Origin: Branchiostoma floridae
Lineage: Eukaryota; Chordata; Leptocardii; Amphioxiformes; Branchiostomatidae
Assembly: GCF_000003815.2 (NCBI RefSeq)
Contig: NC_049980.1
Coordinates: 12,906,560-12,970,559, forward strand
Length of the DNA: 64,000 nucleotides
Direction: 5' to 3'
Numbering within the stretch: position 1 is the stretch's first letter; each line of letters starts with the position of its first letter. This document shows positions 44,339 to 57,000 of this stretch, piece by piece. A program made the position numbers and the translations under genes. The notes beneath the pieces were generated by a model, which saw only the letters and a list, made by a program, of their open reading frames with translations, did no database searches and was not told where the DNA came from.

Positions 44339-47300
44339 ATGGCGAAGACGGTACAAAAGAAGAAGAAAGTGCAGAATCGAATTAAGAAGTCCAATTCGAG
44401 CACAAATCCTGGTATGTATAGATACTATGGTAAATTTGACCAGAGTGGGGAGGGGGGCACAACTCGGGATACGAGTCTAAAACTGCGTAACATCTTTTCC
44501 GTTCTTCCGACCGCCCCCTCTCTTCTCTTCCTTTGGAAGTGACCGCAATGAACAATTTTACTTGTTTATTCATGATATGAGATACGCAATTCTGGGCCCT
44601 TCGATCTAACTAGACGTCAGTGTCCAACTGGTCTTCTGAATCTTAAATTTTGGCAACTGTTATCAAGGAGCTTTTATCACTAATATCAGGGAGCTTTTAA
44701 AAGCTCCTTGCTGTTATAGTACAGGTCATGGTCCAACTCGCCCTGGCAAATGAATTTTAATAGATAATGTTAGTACCAAGTCGCGTAGCTTTTATAAAGG
44801 TTCACCCCTAAAGTCAAAGACAGCTGTCCTATATTTTTTAGTTTTAAATTATGTACTAATACCCTACTAAAGCTTTGTGACTTTGATATAACACTGATTT
44901 TATCCTTCGCTGTATGTCGATCGTCAGAACTCTGGGGGCCCTAGCAGGCCATCATGTTGTCATGACGTCTTCCTGCCATGTATATCGTTTGTAATCTTAC
45001 ATGGTGGAAACGTGACATCATAACATGGCAGGTGCAACTGCAAGCGCCCCCAGAGTTTTTCAGCACAAAATACGTCCTGAGCAAAGATAAGTTAAAGTTA
45101 TGTACAGACAAAGGGTTTTAGAAGTGTGTTAAGTGCAAAGTAATAAATCTTAAGAAGGATATCTTCGTATTCTATGCAGCGAACAAGAACCTTTATAAAC
45201 CTAGGGTGACTTGGTAGTAAATTTATTAGGGTGAGTTGGCGACCTCAAATTTGACTGTCAATCAGATGTATTCATCTGTCAATCTGATGTATTCAAATTC
45301 AAGTAAACATACACCTCCGTTACAAAACTTTGGTGCACGAAGGTAAAAATGTTTGTTGTATTTTAGATTTAACAACTATACCATATCAGATTACCTGATT
45401 CCCTGTGTCATATTTCTCCAGACCGAGTGTCTGGATCTGCACCTGGAGGTAAAAACATGCGAGACAAAACCACCATCAAGCGGCTGCTCATGTACAGAGG
45501 GGGCAAGCCAAAGAGGTAACTGTTGTGTTGTCCTATGGTAGATTAGTTATGCATATAAATCATGAGAAATTCTGTTATTGAAATGTTTGTATGGCAATTT
45601 TTGTACATGGGACTCAAGGAGAAAGTTTTAAGATATTTTAAAACTATATCATCCTCATGGAAACACAAATTAGAATCTATTAAACTTATTTTCTATTAAG
45701 GATATAGACTTGGACTGGACTATTGCTCTGAATGAAATTTGTTGAATTGAATGTAATGTTGTAGTGTTCTTTTGTAGCCTCTAAGCTTTAGCAACACTGA
45801 AATCAGAAGTTTCTTCCCTCAAATTTGCTTGCTGTAAACCTGTAACAAATTTACTTCACAAGAGCCTGCCAAAAATTGATTCTTGTTGAGTAATAGTTTT
45901 GAAAAAGAAGTCAAAATGCATTTGATTTCCCTTGACTGACAGGAACCGGGAGGGAAAGATAGTTCGTCCAGCTGTGTTCCAGGGGAACCTACCATCTGGT
46001 TCTATGGCCAGGGTGGAACCAAACAGGAGATGGTTTGGTGAGTTTGCAAGCTGACCTATTTACAGCTTCACAATAGCAGAACCTGCTGTTCGGTCTGTCT
46101 GGACAGTCAGTCCAGTCTGTCTGGTCCTGTGTTTGGGTCGTCAAGACATTTTTTTAATGGACCAGGCCAGACCAAATAGACTGCGCCAGACAGACCAGAC
46201 CTGATGATATGGACCAGATTGGACCAGACAGACTGGATAGTCTTGGCCATTCTCAAAAAAAACTTTTGTGCACTTTCTTGCCAAAATTGATATTTGATGA
46301 TTAATCAAATCCATAATCAATTAAAACTGTTTCCAAACTGTTTTGTGTTGGGTGTACAACTAATTAAGACATGATGAACTAAAAAAATACCTACACCAAG
46401 AGACTTAAATTGCTTTTTTTATGTCAAATAAATGCAAAATTAATTTTCATGCAGTTCACAATGATCTATGATCTAATTATAAGTGTTCTGTCTATCTGTA
46501 TTTTCTTTTTAGGAAATACAAGAGTAGTTACCCAGAATGCTCTACAGACGTTCCAGGAAGAGATGGGTAAAGTCGTGAAGGACCCGTACCAAGTGGTGAT
46601 GAGGCAGAGTAAACTCCCTCTGTCACTGCTACATGACAGGGCTAAGGTTGGTACATGTGTCAGAGTAAAGTTCCCCTGTCAAGGCTTAGTTATTTTTTCT
46701 AACACTTGAATGTCAAAATTTGTTGTATACAAACATGTATGTAACAGTGACAACAGGTAAAACCTACAGAAGTACACGCATGTACATGTAGGTGCACTGA
46801 TTCACCTACTGTCAAAAATTAGGTGTACAGCTTTAATTTTGGCTGCACAAAAGTGAATGAATATATTTTAAGTAAGAAAGAAAGAAATGTAGTCCTCACT
46901 GTCAATGGGCCATTTCACATTGCTCTATCTGATTACATGTACAATGTATATAACAAAGTAGACCCACTCTCGATGTACATTAATTTGATCTGTCTGTCTG
47001 TCCCTTTCCAGACTGCTCGTGTTCACCTCCTTGACACAGAGAGTTTTGAAACAACCTTTGGTAAGAAAGCTCAGAGGAAGAAACCAAGTTTGAAGGTGGC
47101 AGATTACCAGGTGATGATATATTTATTACCTTGACTTTCTCCACTATGGTGATGAGCATTGGCAGAAGTAAAAAAGATGCAGTGCTAAAAATATTCTATT
47201 CAACTTGAAAACCATGTAAAAATACCTTTCTTTTGAAATTGTGACTGGAGGATTGCAATGTTGTACAATGTACTTCATTCCTGTGCAGGGACTTATGAAT

Positions 47301-48814
47301 GTTGTTCAGGAGTCCACAGACAAGTATGACGAGGAGAAAGACAAGGACTTGGAGATGGAAGATGAAGGAATCAGGTGTGATCATATTGCTTGAAGATAAA
47401 GAGTACTGGTAACATATGTTGTACATGTACATTGTAGCACTCTTTCATGAGCCTGGTATTCAGCCATATTATAGCTCCCAAGTCTCTTCAGTCTTCTCTG
47501 CAAACCAGCTGTATCATAGCTCCTTAATAAGTCTCTTGTCTCGGTTTTTTTATATTTAATGATTTAGGGCCGATTTGACTGTCTCTCAGAAAATCACTAG
47601 CGCTTCTCAAAACATCATTTTTCAGACAGTTCAATTTTTCCAATAAAAAGGGATGCCTTGTTGCTAACCGACAGACACAGTTAGCATTTTCTGTAAAAAT
47701 GTTATTTTTGGTAAAAACCATCAAAAGAGTAAATTTTCACCCTAAAATTGTTGGTAAAATTGTCTGATGCAGGTAATTTTCAATGTTACCTGCACCTGGC
47801 TATAATATGGGCTGGATGAGTGAGTGAGTGAGAGAGACCAGAGTGCTGCAATGCACATGTGGGTGATAGCTTTATATACTGCAGTACCACCACCAGTCAC
47901 TATGAGGCGCTGCTCACCAGACAGGGTTAACAACAGCTCCATTTACTTTCCATTGTTTAACCATCAGAATGCTATTTACAAGTATAAGTAGCCAGTTACA
48001 ATCAGATTTGTATTAGTTATGGGGTCAGGCAGCAGCCCAAAGGTTAATAGATTACAGTAATACATGTATTTGTTCCAGGGATGAGGCAAGAGAACCCATC
48101 TTCAGCAAGGGCACATCCAGAAGAATATGGGGAGAGCTTTACAAGGTAACATTTCTGACAGCAAAATCTAAATAATCAGTTTTCTGTGCATCTATCATGG
48201 GTGATAGAAATGCAATCTTCTTCTACATCTCAAGGTATTTGATTGACTGATTTCACTAGTCCCTTAAAGGTATTTTTGTACTATGTTTTATTCTATTTTC
48301 CTGCTTGTAAAGAATGGCATATCTTAAATTCCTCCAAGTTTGTTCTTGATGAGTTGAAGTGTTATGGAGTTGAGAGTAATAGCTATCCCAGACCAAATGT
48401 ATGTACAGTCAAACCCGTACCACGTCTACACATGGACCACCTTTCATGTGACAACTTTTTGATGGTCTCTTGGTCTCTTACTTAGATAATTTTTCCCTTT
48501 GACTCATCCTGTCGATGGTGACAACATATTCAAGTAGACTAGACTTTCTTGGACCCCTTGCCGAGTGGTCATCTTGGTCAGTTTTGCTGTATTTCTATTA
48601 TGTGTATCGTTTTCATAAGAAGCAATGTTTGTGATGACTTCCTACCTCTATCCAGGTGATAGACTCCTCCGATGTGGTGATACAAGTCCTGGATGCCCGT
48701 AATCCCATGGGGACTCGCTCCAAACACATCGAGGACTTCATGACTAAAGAGAAGAGCTACAAGCATCTCATCTTTGTGCTCAACAAATGTGATCTTGTCC
48801 CCACCTGGGTTACA
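44339..48814 (+). CDS. GNL2: Nucleolar GTP-binding protein 2 (GNL2/Ngp1), 5' eight exons only
   Basis: Coding exons: 44339-44411, 45422-45515, 45943-46037, 46513-46646, 47012-47110, 47289-47374, 48079-48145, 48656-48814. All have GT-AG borders and compatible phases, totalling 269 codons. The product follows human GNL2 residue for residue: [82 protein letters not shown]. It includes the DARNP motif (about 229-233) and the circularly permuted GTPase G4 motif NKCD (259-262). GNL2 is a nucleolar GTPase of the YlqF/RbgA type needed for 60S subunit maturation and export. The P-loop (G1), G3 and the C-terminal half, about 460 residues in human, are missing from the window. The ATG is taken from the N-terminal match. 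Confidence 0.93.
44664..44710. repeat. Hairpin, CAAGGAGCTTTT arms
   Basis: CAAGGAGCTTTT at 44664-44675 pairs perfectly with AAAAGCTCCTTG at 44699-44710. An alternative inner palindrome, GGAGCTTTTAAAAGCTCC, occupies 44690-44707. It lies in GNL2 intron 1. Confidence 0.8.
44928..45057. mobile_element. 130-bp MITE (AACTCTGGGGGC ends) in GNL2 intron 1
   Basis: AACTCTGGGGGC at the left and GCCCCCAGAGTT at the right are perfect inverted 12-mers. Imperfect complementarity continues inward (CATGTTGTCATGACGTC versus CGTGACATCATAACATG), so the whole element can fold back. No clear target duplication was found. Confidence 0.65.
46094..46245. repeat. GTCTG/CAGAC fold-back in GNL2 intron 3
   Basis: TCCAGTCTGTCTGGTCC at 46111-46127 and its exact reverse complement at 46221-46237 enclose further CCAGACC and CCAGACAGACC words. 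The result is an extended imperfect hairpin with about ten CAGAC or GTCTG pentamers. CAGAC is the SMAD core site, but here repeat structure is the simpler explanation. Confidence 0.75.
46760..46855. mobile_element. Fragment of the AGGGCTCGAAAT / GGTGCAC MITE
   Basis: TGTAGGTGCACTGATTCACC, AAAAATTAGGTGTACAGCTT, then TAATTTTGGCTGCACAAAAGTG match the internal and right parts of the family. It lies in GNL2 intron 4. Confidence 0.45.
48406..48589. mobile_element. Short Tc1-like non-autonomous element in GNL2 intron 7
   Basis: The ends CAGTCAAACCCGTACCACG and GGTCAGTTTTGCTG are imperfect inverted repeats with TA just outside (48404-48405 and 48590-48591). The body has GGACCACCTTTCATGTGACAA-type words, like the GTGGTCAC group. 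It is about 184 bp with no ORF. Confidence 0.5.
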
Positions 48815-50342
48815 GTGAGTATTGATTATTGTTGTAGGATTTTTTTTTAAAGATTATGGTAGAGTTATGCAATCTAAGTTAAGTTAAAGGCCTGATATCC
48901 AGTACCAGATATTGAATAGGGTGTCATCTATCTCCATTTCAACAGCCCTTGGGCCATACAATTTTGTGCAAATACTACAGCAGGGGGCTAGTCTACTGGT
49001 AGTGGTCTCTGTGTTCAACTCCTATACTCTTCCAAATACTGCATGTACCATTTCAAAAGTCTTTGGTATAACATACCTGGGGATCAAACTTATGGCCTAC
49101 CGAATACAAGGCGAACATTTTCCTACATGTACTTGGCCATTGCACAGGTGAAATGTCAAATAGTAGAATTGTTCAAATAGGCATTTAAAAAAATCTGCAT
49201 GCTTTTCAAGTTCCTCATACTAAGTTTCTGAAGCCTAACAATAATTCCCATTCTGATGTCGATATTTGTACCTGATACACATGTTCCTCGATATTTTTCA
49301 AATACGCTTCCTGTTTGTCAAGTACAGTAGTGTTGTAGTGTTCAAATTACAAAACTGTGTCTAAACAAATGTTGCTATCGTGAAAGTTAAGCCTTTCTAA
49401 AATATCTAGGTAGAGGAAAGGTAGTCAATCTAATAATCATGCTCACACACATCCAAGACACATAGATGAGCTCTTTCCTTTTATCTTATTTTATTTTCCT
49501 GAAGCTGTATTTGTGGTAACTGTGTGACCTAGCTACATGTTTTTCTGGTCAGGATTGACCTACTCCCAATATTACTGCACACAATGATAATCATATTTAC
49601 GATGATATTATACATTTGTTTTAAGTAGAATAGAATATGGCTTGATATGCACACATAATTGTCAGGATATGCCCTCAAATCTGATATAAATACAGTTCAG
49701 TATAGATTGACTAAACCGAAATGCATAAAGTAAAAAGTTTCAATACAATTTAGTTACAGGTATGCTCTAATAACACTGCATGTGGTTTCTTTTCTGAAAT
49801 CTGTGTTTTTTTATCAAATAAGTTGTTGCTTCTGGTCGTCTATATCTTGTGTTTGCTGTAGAATAGATGGTACAAGAAAGGCACAGCACTAACCAGAATA
49901 AGAAGTTTGAACTACCTATCTTTGCTTTGATGATTTTTGACAACATTTGAGATGTAAGTTGTAACCCTCTAACTGAACATTTACCTTTGAACAAGACCAT
50001 CACATCACACTCGGTACAGAACAGACTTGGTATCGTATCTTCACAGTTTCTACGGAATCATGTATATCTTTAGTATTCATTACTTATTACTGTGTAGAAA
50101 AATGGCTACATTATAAGATGTTAGGTATCTAGGTTTCTTACAGTGGTACATTATATTACTTTAGACATTTGCTAAAGGAATACCATTATTTTGTTGTTGT
50201 TGGTAATGGTATTATTGATCATAAGAGATAACTGAATCCTTATTGTTGGTTTCCAGGTTAGAGCAGTGGAAAGGTTAGATTTACCTTTCTTGATTATAAT
50301 ATGGCAAGCCTTTTGTTGAACGTATTTGTCCGTGTACAGTGC
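48815..50342. other. Region after the last visible GNL2 exon; 3' flank of the LRR gene
   Basis: I searched by eye on the plus strand for the next GNL2 segment (KRWVAVLSQDYPTLAFHAS-like, then the P-loop GYPNVGKSS-like) and found none. A minus-strand AATAAA near 49,490 (TTTATT on plus) could end the LRR gene transcript. Otherwise AT-rich. Confidence 0.45.
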
Positions 50343-53300
50343 TTACAGTGCAGTTACCATTTCCTTTTCTGTGGTCTGACTGTCTGGCTGTAGCTGGCTG
50401 CCATTTTGTTTTGGTGCCTCAGAATGGCGAGAGTTATCAGTCTGTGTGCTGTGGTTGTGTTGGCTCGTGCAGCTCTCCTCACATCTAGAGCTTCTCTGGA
50501 GATTCCTCAAAGCTTCCCGAAGTCTTTCTTCCCTAGCAGCACGAGATTGCTTAGTGGACACATCACTCAGACCACTACATTCATCACCAGGTCCTTCTGC
50601 TGTGCCACAATGTGAGCTCTGACTCTCCTGTGGTGTGAGACTATCTAGTGGTGCTGTTCCTCTCTCCTCGGGTCTCTCACCACTGTTCCTGTCAAGGCTT
50701 ACACCATTGTATGACCATCCTCGGTAGTGTCTCAGAGATCGCCTCATGTGTGCCCCTTGCCTGGTGGTTACATGGAGGTCGGGCGTACTGCTGCCATTAT
50801 CACTGGAACTCGATGCGTGAAAACTGTGCCTTTGTCTCTGTTGCAAACTGCGTAAGGCTCTCCTCAGGCTCTCCTCCCGAGTAAGTTGTTTGGGCTGTGC
50901 TTGAGGTTCTTCAGAACTCTGGCTGACGGGTGTGTCCAGCACTTGTGATTGTCTTTGCAGATCCCTCAGGGCATGACGTAAACTTTCTTCTCTGTTAAGT
51001 CTGCCTGCCCCTGTGTCCATCTCTGCAAAACTGTCCCTGTCCCCTGATGGCCTACCCTGAAGGATTCTTCTAGCTTGCCTCAGGCTTTCCTCTCTTGTAA
51101 GTTCTGTGTGCATAACCGTCTCATCCAGAAAATTTTCACTGCAGTCTACAAACACATCCGAAGACTCACTCTCAGTATCCACACTCTCTAAACTTCTGGT
51201 GAAATCTTTTTGTCTTGTGCTGTCTTGTGGGCTTGATGATATGTGTATGCTTCCATTACTTCTTGGAGTGTTACTTTGCACTCGCCTGATTGCCATGTCA
51301 CTGTGCTGTTGTTGATCAGCAGTTATGGACTCCCCGATGCTGCTTATCTGTAAGTGTATAATTTGTGGAGCCTCTTGGTCACTTGACTGACTGTTGCTTC
51401 TCTGATGTAGCTGGACTTGAACTGTTGGTGGATCTGTCTGTTCGGCGGTCTCTGTGTACTGTGGTGGCGGCTCGTGTACCCAGTATGGCGGGAGGTAACT
51501 TCTACGAACCTGTGTCTTGATATACCGGAACAAGATGGCGTCATTCCTCTTCTGTTTTGTCAGTACCTTTCTCTCCCTCCAGGCCTTCCTCAGCCACACA
51601 GAGGCACACCCCAGTAACACCAGAAACACTGCAGAGGCAGCCACAGATGCACACACCGTCACTGCAAATTCTTGGAACTCAGTAGAATGGATATCAGTCA
51701 AGCCCCCTCCCCCTGCAAGCACTCTTGTTCTGTCCTGAACACCCCACTGCGTAGTGTCTGTGGATATTGTAAATACATCATTTCCATATCCTCCCATTCC
51801 CTCGCACTTGAATGCACCTGCCCTGAGACTGTGCACCGGGAACCCCTCGTACAGGGCGGGTGTCATGCATTTGATGTCGTACTGGTAGACGAAAGTCGTG
51901 TTTGTTATCGACATCCAGTACCACAGCCACTTCAACCTGCAGTCACACTTCCACGGGTTACTGTACAGCCCAACCGCCTGTAAGTCCTTGTTCTTAAACA
52001 GGTTAGAGTCTATAGTCTGCAGGCTGCAGTATCCGATCATCAGTGTCCGCAGACTTGTCAGGTCCTTGAAGGCGTCCTTGTGGATGTAAGACAGTTGGGG
52101 ATTACTCAGTAAGACCAGATCCTGGAGGTTGAAAAGTCCACGGAAGTCGCTCGCGGACACAGACTTGATGCGGTTAGCCTCCAGGTATATGTACTTCAGG
52201 TTGTACAGGTGCCTGATTGCCTTGGGGACAGCCGGGAGCTGGTTACTGCTGAGAATCAGACGTTCCAGCAGGCGGTTGGACTGGAAGGCGGTCTCGATCA
52301 GTCCTGGGATCTGGTTGGAGCTCAGGTCCAGGGTAAGAAGGTAGGGGAGATTTGCCAGAGAGGAGCTGGAAATGATTCTGATCCTGTTGTGGTGGAGGTT
52401 CAGATTGGATGTGGTGACTGGGATTGCAGAGGGCACCTGAAGGGAAACAAAGTAAACTGTGCTTAGATGTGACTTTTTTAGACTGAGTATTATCCTTGAT
52501 CCCCCATAGGGCGATATGACAAACAACATATTGTGGTGAAATAAACCTTGCTTTGACTTGAATTCAGTGCATTAAACTGGAGTTGAATTGAAGACAATTG
52601 TTGTGACAAGGCAATAAGAGATAGCAGATTTCATGCCCTCCTGAGCACTCTCACAAAACAGACAGAAACTGCAGTAGCTTACAGAGACTGGCAAACTTGA
52701 AGCTACAGTCAAACCTGCATCCATTAGCGGCCACCTTTGCATAACGGCCACCTGCCCATAGTGGCCACTTTTTGTCGGTCCCTTGGATTCGTAATGATTA
52801 AGAAATAGGCTTAGCGGCCACCTGTCCAACGCGGCCACGGCCACACGATTTCCGGTCCCGCAGGTACAAAAACACTGCCGATTACGGCCACGCGGACCGC
52901 TGATCTATGTTTCGGCACGCGTTCGGCCATATACAGCTGCCGTATCGTCACCCTATGCCGGATTTAAAACCTCTTTGATCTATTTTCAAAACAAAACTTC
53001 GTAAACTGGCGCTACCCATACCCGCCGACAAGCGATGTCATATAAGGTCAATAGACGACACCAATATTACAGAGGTAAATTGCGTTAAAGTTACGTTCTA
53101 ATACACTATCGCTTAGGTTAATTTTTATCACAAAAACTTTCTAAATGAATTGTTACAAAGACAAAATGATATGAACTTCAGACTATGGTGGATTTTATTC
53201 TTACAGTTATTAAGAGATAAGTCTAAAATGACGAGACTTTTCTTGTGAGTACCACATTAGCATAATAGGCGAACCTGACGTGTGAACGCGGGAGGGAACA

Positions 53301-53954
53301 CACGGACGGCGAAGTATCAAAGGATACAAGACGAAAGATCATAGAGATATGACGATACCGGTCTCTTCAGACAATATCAACTGTAGAATATTTAAAACTT
53401 TTTATAGCTTTTGTTTTCTTAATACATATAGTGTAAAATCATTGCAGTACATGTACAGTACTGTATTATGTGAATAAAGATCAGTGGGTACTAAAACCAT
53501 GTGTAACTTATTGCTTGTGGTCAATTAATTAGCATATTCTCTATAGTGGCCACCTCTCTATAGTGGCCAATTTTGACCAGTCCCTTGAGTGGCCGCTATA
53601 GACAGGTTTGACTGTATATTTCATTCTTCAGTATTTAAATCATCCTATATACATTTGCGAGTTGCTAACAGACATCTGCTTGCTCATAGATTTTAGGAAT
53701 TTTACCATAGTATGATACATGTACATAGATATTCTTTACTTGTCTCTTTTCAACATTTCAACATGATAAGCTTTAAGCTTGGTCAGTAGAAGAAGACAAG
53801 TTGTACAAACCTCTTCTAGCTGTTGTGCAATGCAGCTGACTTGGCTATCTGAACACCTGCATTTTTTGGGGCAGTCGGCAGCACATTCCGTCAGCCATAC
53901 AGCCATGTAGACCAGCAGCCATGCCTGTGTGTGTAGGAATGACCTTGGCAACAT
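50343..53954 (-). CDS. LRR type I transmembrane receptor with fourfold REESLR cytoplasmic repeat
   Basis: Exons are 53954-53811 (48 codons) and 52436-50343 (697 codons plus TAA), phase 0, CAG acceptor, for 745 residues. In order: signal peptide (about 1-26), cysteine-rich LRRNT (CPKKCRCSDSQVSC, about 28-41), six LRRs (about 57-205), and LRRCT (NPWKCDCRLKWLWYW, about 208-262). The transmembrane helix is at about 305-329 and the cytoplasmic tail has about 415 residues. The tail carries a PPQY motif (about 372-375), four copies of REESLRxAxRxLQ (about 495-508, 529-542, 567-580, 682-695; the last is REERLREALRNLQ), an LC8-type TQT (about 711-713) and a C-terminal TAL that fits a class I PDZ ligand. 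The ectodomain resembles the LRR-only adhesion/receptor group. I cannot assign an orthologue; no Ig or TIR domain is present. A 5' UTR acceptor lies at 54001-54002, so there is an upstream non-coding exon. Confidence 0.88.
52706..53614. mobile_element. Non-autonomous Tc1-like element 2 (GCGGCCAC ends), 909 bp
   Basis: The ends CAGTCAAACCTGCAT and GACAGGTTTGACTG are inverted, with TA on both sides (52704-52705 and 53615-53616). It shares long near-identical left and right portions with the 496-bp copy at 30,314, but has about 400 bp more interior. It fills most of the LRR gene intron. No transposase was seen. Confidence 0.8.
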
Positions 53955-54002
53955 TCTGCAATGGAGAGGTCACTTCACTGATGATTCGTTGGTGGCAGAC
54001 CT

Positions 54003-57000
54003 GGAAGATATGGAGTAGAAAAACTGTCAGTCAATACTGGATGTTGGCTTTGAGTCTGGGTGCTCTAAAAGAGCACTTACAGCAGTGATACGACTGTCTT
54101 CTTTTAGATACCTACCTATGTTCACTGGTCATTGAGCACAGAAAAGATACTGGTGAAAAAATTTGCTTCACTCACAGGCGATGCCAACAATCAGTGACCT
54201 TCTGGAGATCAATAAATTGCATCTGAAGGTTGTTGAGAATGTGATTTGGCCCCCTTGAAGAGTTGATATAATATAATGATACAAGAGAGTAGTCATGACC
54301 ACTGGCATGCAATGTCACTGCACAGCCTGCCGTACAGATTAACAAGCTGGAAAAGGGCACGTACTTGGAGACCTGATTGATTGGACAGAACTCGGCTCAT
54401 GAATTATTCCCTGAGAAAAACTCAGTCAGCATTTCCATTTCAATTAGGCCATTCTGATTGGATTATATGGATGACATCCCCAGAGCATCCCAAAGCCAAT
54501 GACAGCGAGACAGAAAAAAGGCTGGACCAATAAAGTAGCCGTTATCAAAAATCTAAGTGGCCAAGAAGGTTGAACAAATGATGGATCACATACACATCAC
54601 ATGTATACCAAAGTGAACAATAAATTCTAAATTCTTGTTCTTCTTTCAATCTGACTTGGAAAGACTTTGCTTATGGCTTGAAATACATTTTTCAGCTTAG
54701 TTGTACTGATACAGAAATGATAGGAAAGGAGGCATTTTAGGGCATAAGTATCATTCTGTTTCCCAATATTCTTTTGCAATTTACAGCATATAATTTTGTA
54801 GCTTATCTGTGTTTATACACTGTTTGTTCTTTTGAAACAGACAAAAACTGATGCATGTGCTGATCATGATGCCATCTATATAATCAAGTCATTGTGGGTT
54901 TTCTTTGTGCTGATGAGAATTTGGAAGAGGGAAATTGCCAATGTAGTTAGATTGGCATTTACTTCCCTTGCAAACTCTTTCATCACCGTGTCTGTTATCA
55001 GCAGAGCAACTCTACGTGGTATTTCAGCATCACAGACTAACATTTGAGGCTGTCTGATGGCCCATTCAGTCAGTAAGCAAATGGACACCCAGAAAACATG
55101 GGAAGGTACCAAGGAATACTCTTGTGGATGAGATTGAATAGAATATACTGTATGGTAGTGATACGTAATAAAAGGCAAAAAATTTTTGGAAATCAATTGC
55201 AAGCATTGGCATCTTTTCCATCAATAATGTCATTAATATCTTTAAATGATCTTATCACACTCTGACTCATTTTTTGTGGAGAATATCTTATAACAGTTCA
55301 ACTACAAACAGTTCAACTACATCTGAGTACATGAGGTTCTTTCCTATAGCTAATATGTTCCAGGTTATTTACTAGTATTGAAGAGAAAGTTGATTGGCAT
55401 TGGTGTACTCCAATTAGATCCTTTCTGCATTCTATTTCTAATCAATAGATTCCATCTGGCGCTGGTTAAGTGCGTCAGGAACAGGTACACGTGCATGTGA
55501 CAAATGGTGTTGTCAACAAGTTGTCTGTACTGATGGCATCAGCAATATTACCTATAGCTAACGTATGCCCATCCTCATGTGCATGAATAGCAACAACTTT
55601 ACATGTTCCACCCCCCTCCCCCTTCCAGTATGGTCTATGACTGCTGAGGTACCCAATCGACAAACTGCTTATTCAAGTTATTGTCAATAGATTTTATGGA
55701 CAAAGAACAAAAGTTCCCATTGTTTTATTGTATTTTATATATCTTATTACAATCATTGGAGTGACATGAATCCAGTTTAGCTCGCCTTAGTCTAATAGTC
55801 AAACTCAGGATCGCAGTTTAGTGTAAAGGGGCCTCAGAAGAATACGTCACCTACATTGAATTAAAACTAAAACAGGTCAATGTGGACGAGTGGTCACTAT
55901 AGGCAGGATTCTTAATGGTTGTAATTGTGTCACTGGAAAAAAATTCTCTAAGGGACCACCAGCAATTGGTAATATTGACAAGGTGATATTTATGTAGAAG
56001 TGGTCACTTACAGGTGTGACTGTGTCATTCATGTCCTTATGGTATCCCAGTTATGTTACACATTTCCTGCCTTGAATATTCATGAACAACACCTGGTTGC
56101 TGTGATTGTGGCACTGACATAGTTCAAGGTTTTGTACCAAACAGTAGCAAGAAGACAAATATCTCTAACCTAAAGTATTGTATCCTTTCATCTGTTCGTA
56201 AATAGAAATTTTGTCATGAATACTGAATTATGATGCAAACATTTAAGTCTTTAAGTATGGACTTTCAGATACAGATGGCAAAAGTTTCAAAGGCAGAACA
56301 CACACTGTGTAGGCGGAAGGTGGAAGTATTCCAGAAACTTTAACACACATACCTGACTTTAATTTGAATATTTGGTAACAAACAATGACTCAGTGTACAG
56401 CATGCCAAACCCTCCAGTGATTGTTCACAGCATATCTTGTTGCAAATTTTCCAACTTGTGTCATGACCCAGATGGTATTGAAACTATTGATGTAGATGTG
56501 GTCACCTGTACAGGATGACTGTGGATGTAGGCTGGTATATTGCCTTTGATTTGTCACCAGAGCAAACCCCATAAAACATCAGAAACATTCTAATTTTATT
56601 TACGGATCATGATGATCCAGCCAATGCGATAATTTTCCCCATTGACACAAACATGAAGAATCCTGTGTATAGTCAACCACCTGACCATATCAAAGATCCA
56701 ACTCTATTCCCATTAGTTGTCTTCTTAGGCAGTTTTGACTTAAGATCTTCTTAGATAAAATTTGTTTTATCCCTCCAGGCTGCAAAACAAATGCTTAAGT
56801 CATTGTTACTTGTCACTTTGGATCTTGCTGTGTCAACACATGAAGTTCTAAGCTGTGAAAACTGTTTCTTTTCTTCTTCACCTAGCACAGAAGCCCTATG
56901 GCACAATCCATTGTCCTGAACTGTGAAAACACATTTCTTTCTTCTTCTTTTACCAGCAGAACTTCATTGTTTAACTAATTAATGACATAACGTGGGATTT

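Noticed and set aside
48815-48850. GNL2 ending by read-through after exon 8
   Set aside because: A clean GTGAGT donor follows TGGGTTACA, and the protein would lack the P-loop, so this is an intron entry, not the gene end.
50251-50275. Possible small GNL2 exon (TTTCCAG before GTTAGAGCAGTGG)
   Set aside because: The acceptor looks good, but the reading (VRAVER) does not match the expected KRWVAV region in a usable phase and has no convincing donor length.
54832-55202. Overlapping ORFs on both strands (71 and 108 codons)
   Set aside because: I considered a further exon of GNL2 or of the LRR gene, but neither frame matches the expected sequence, and both strands are open.
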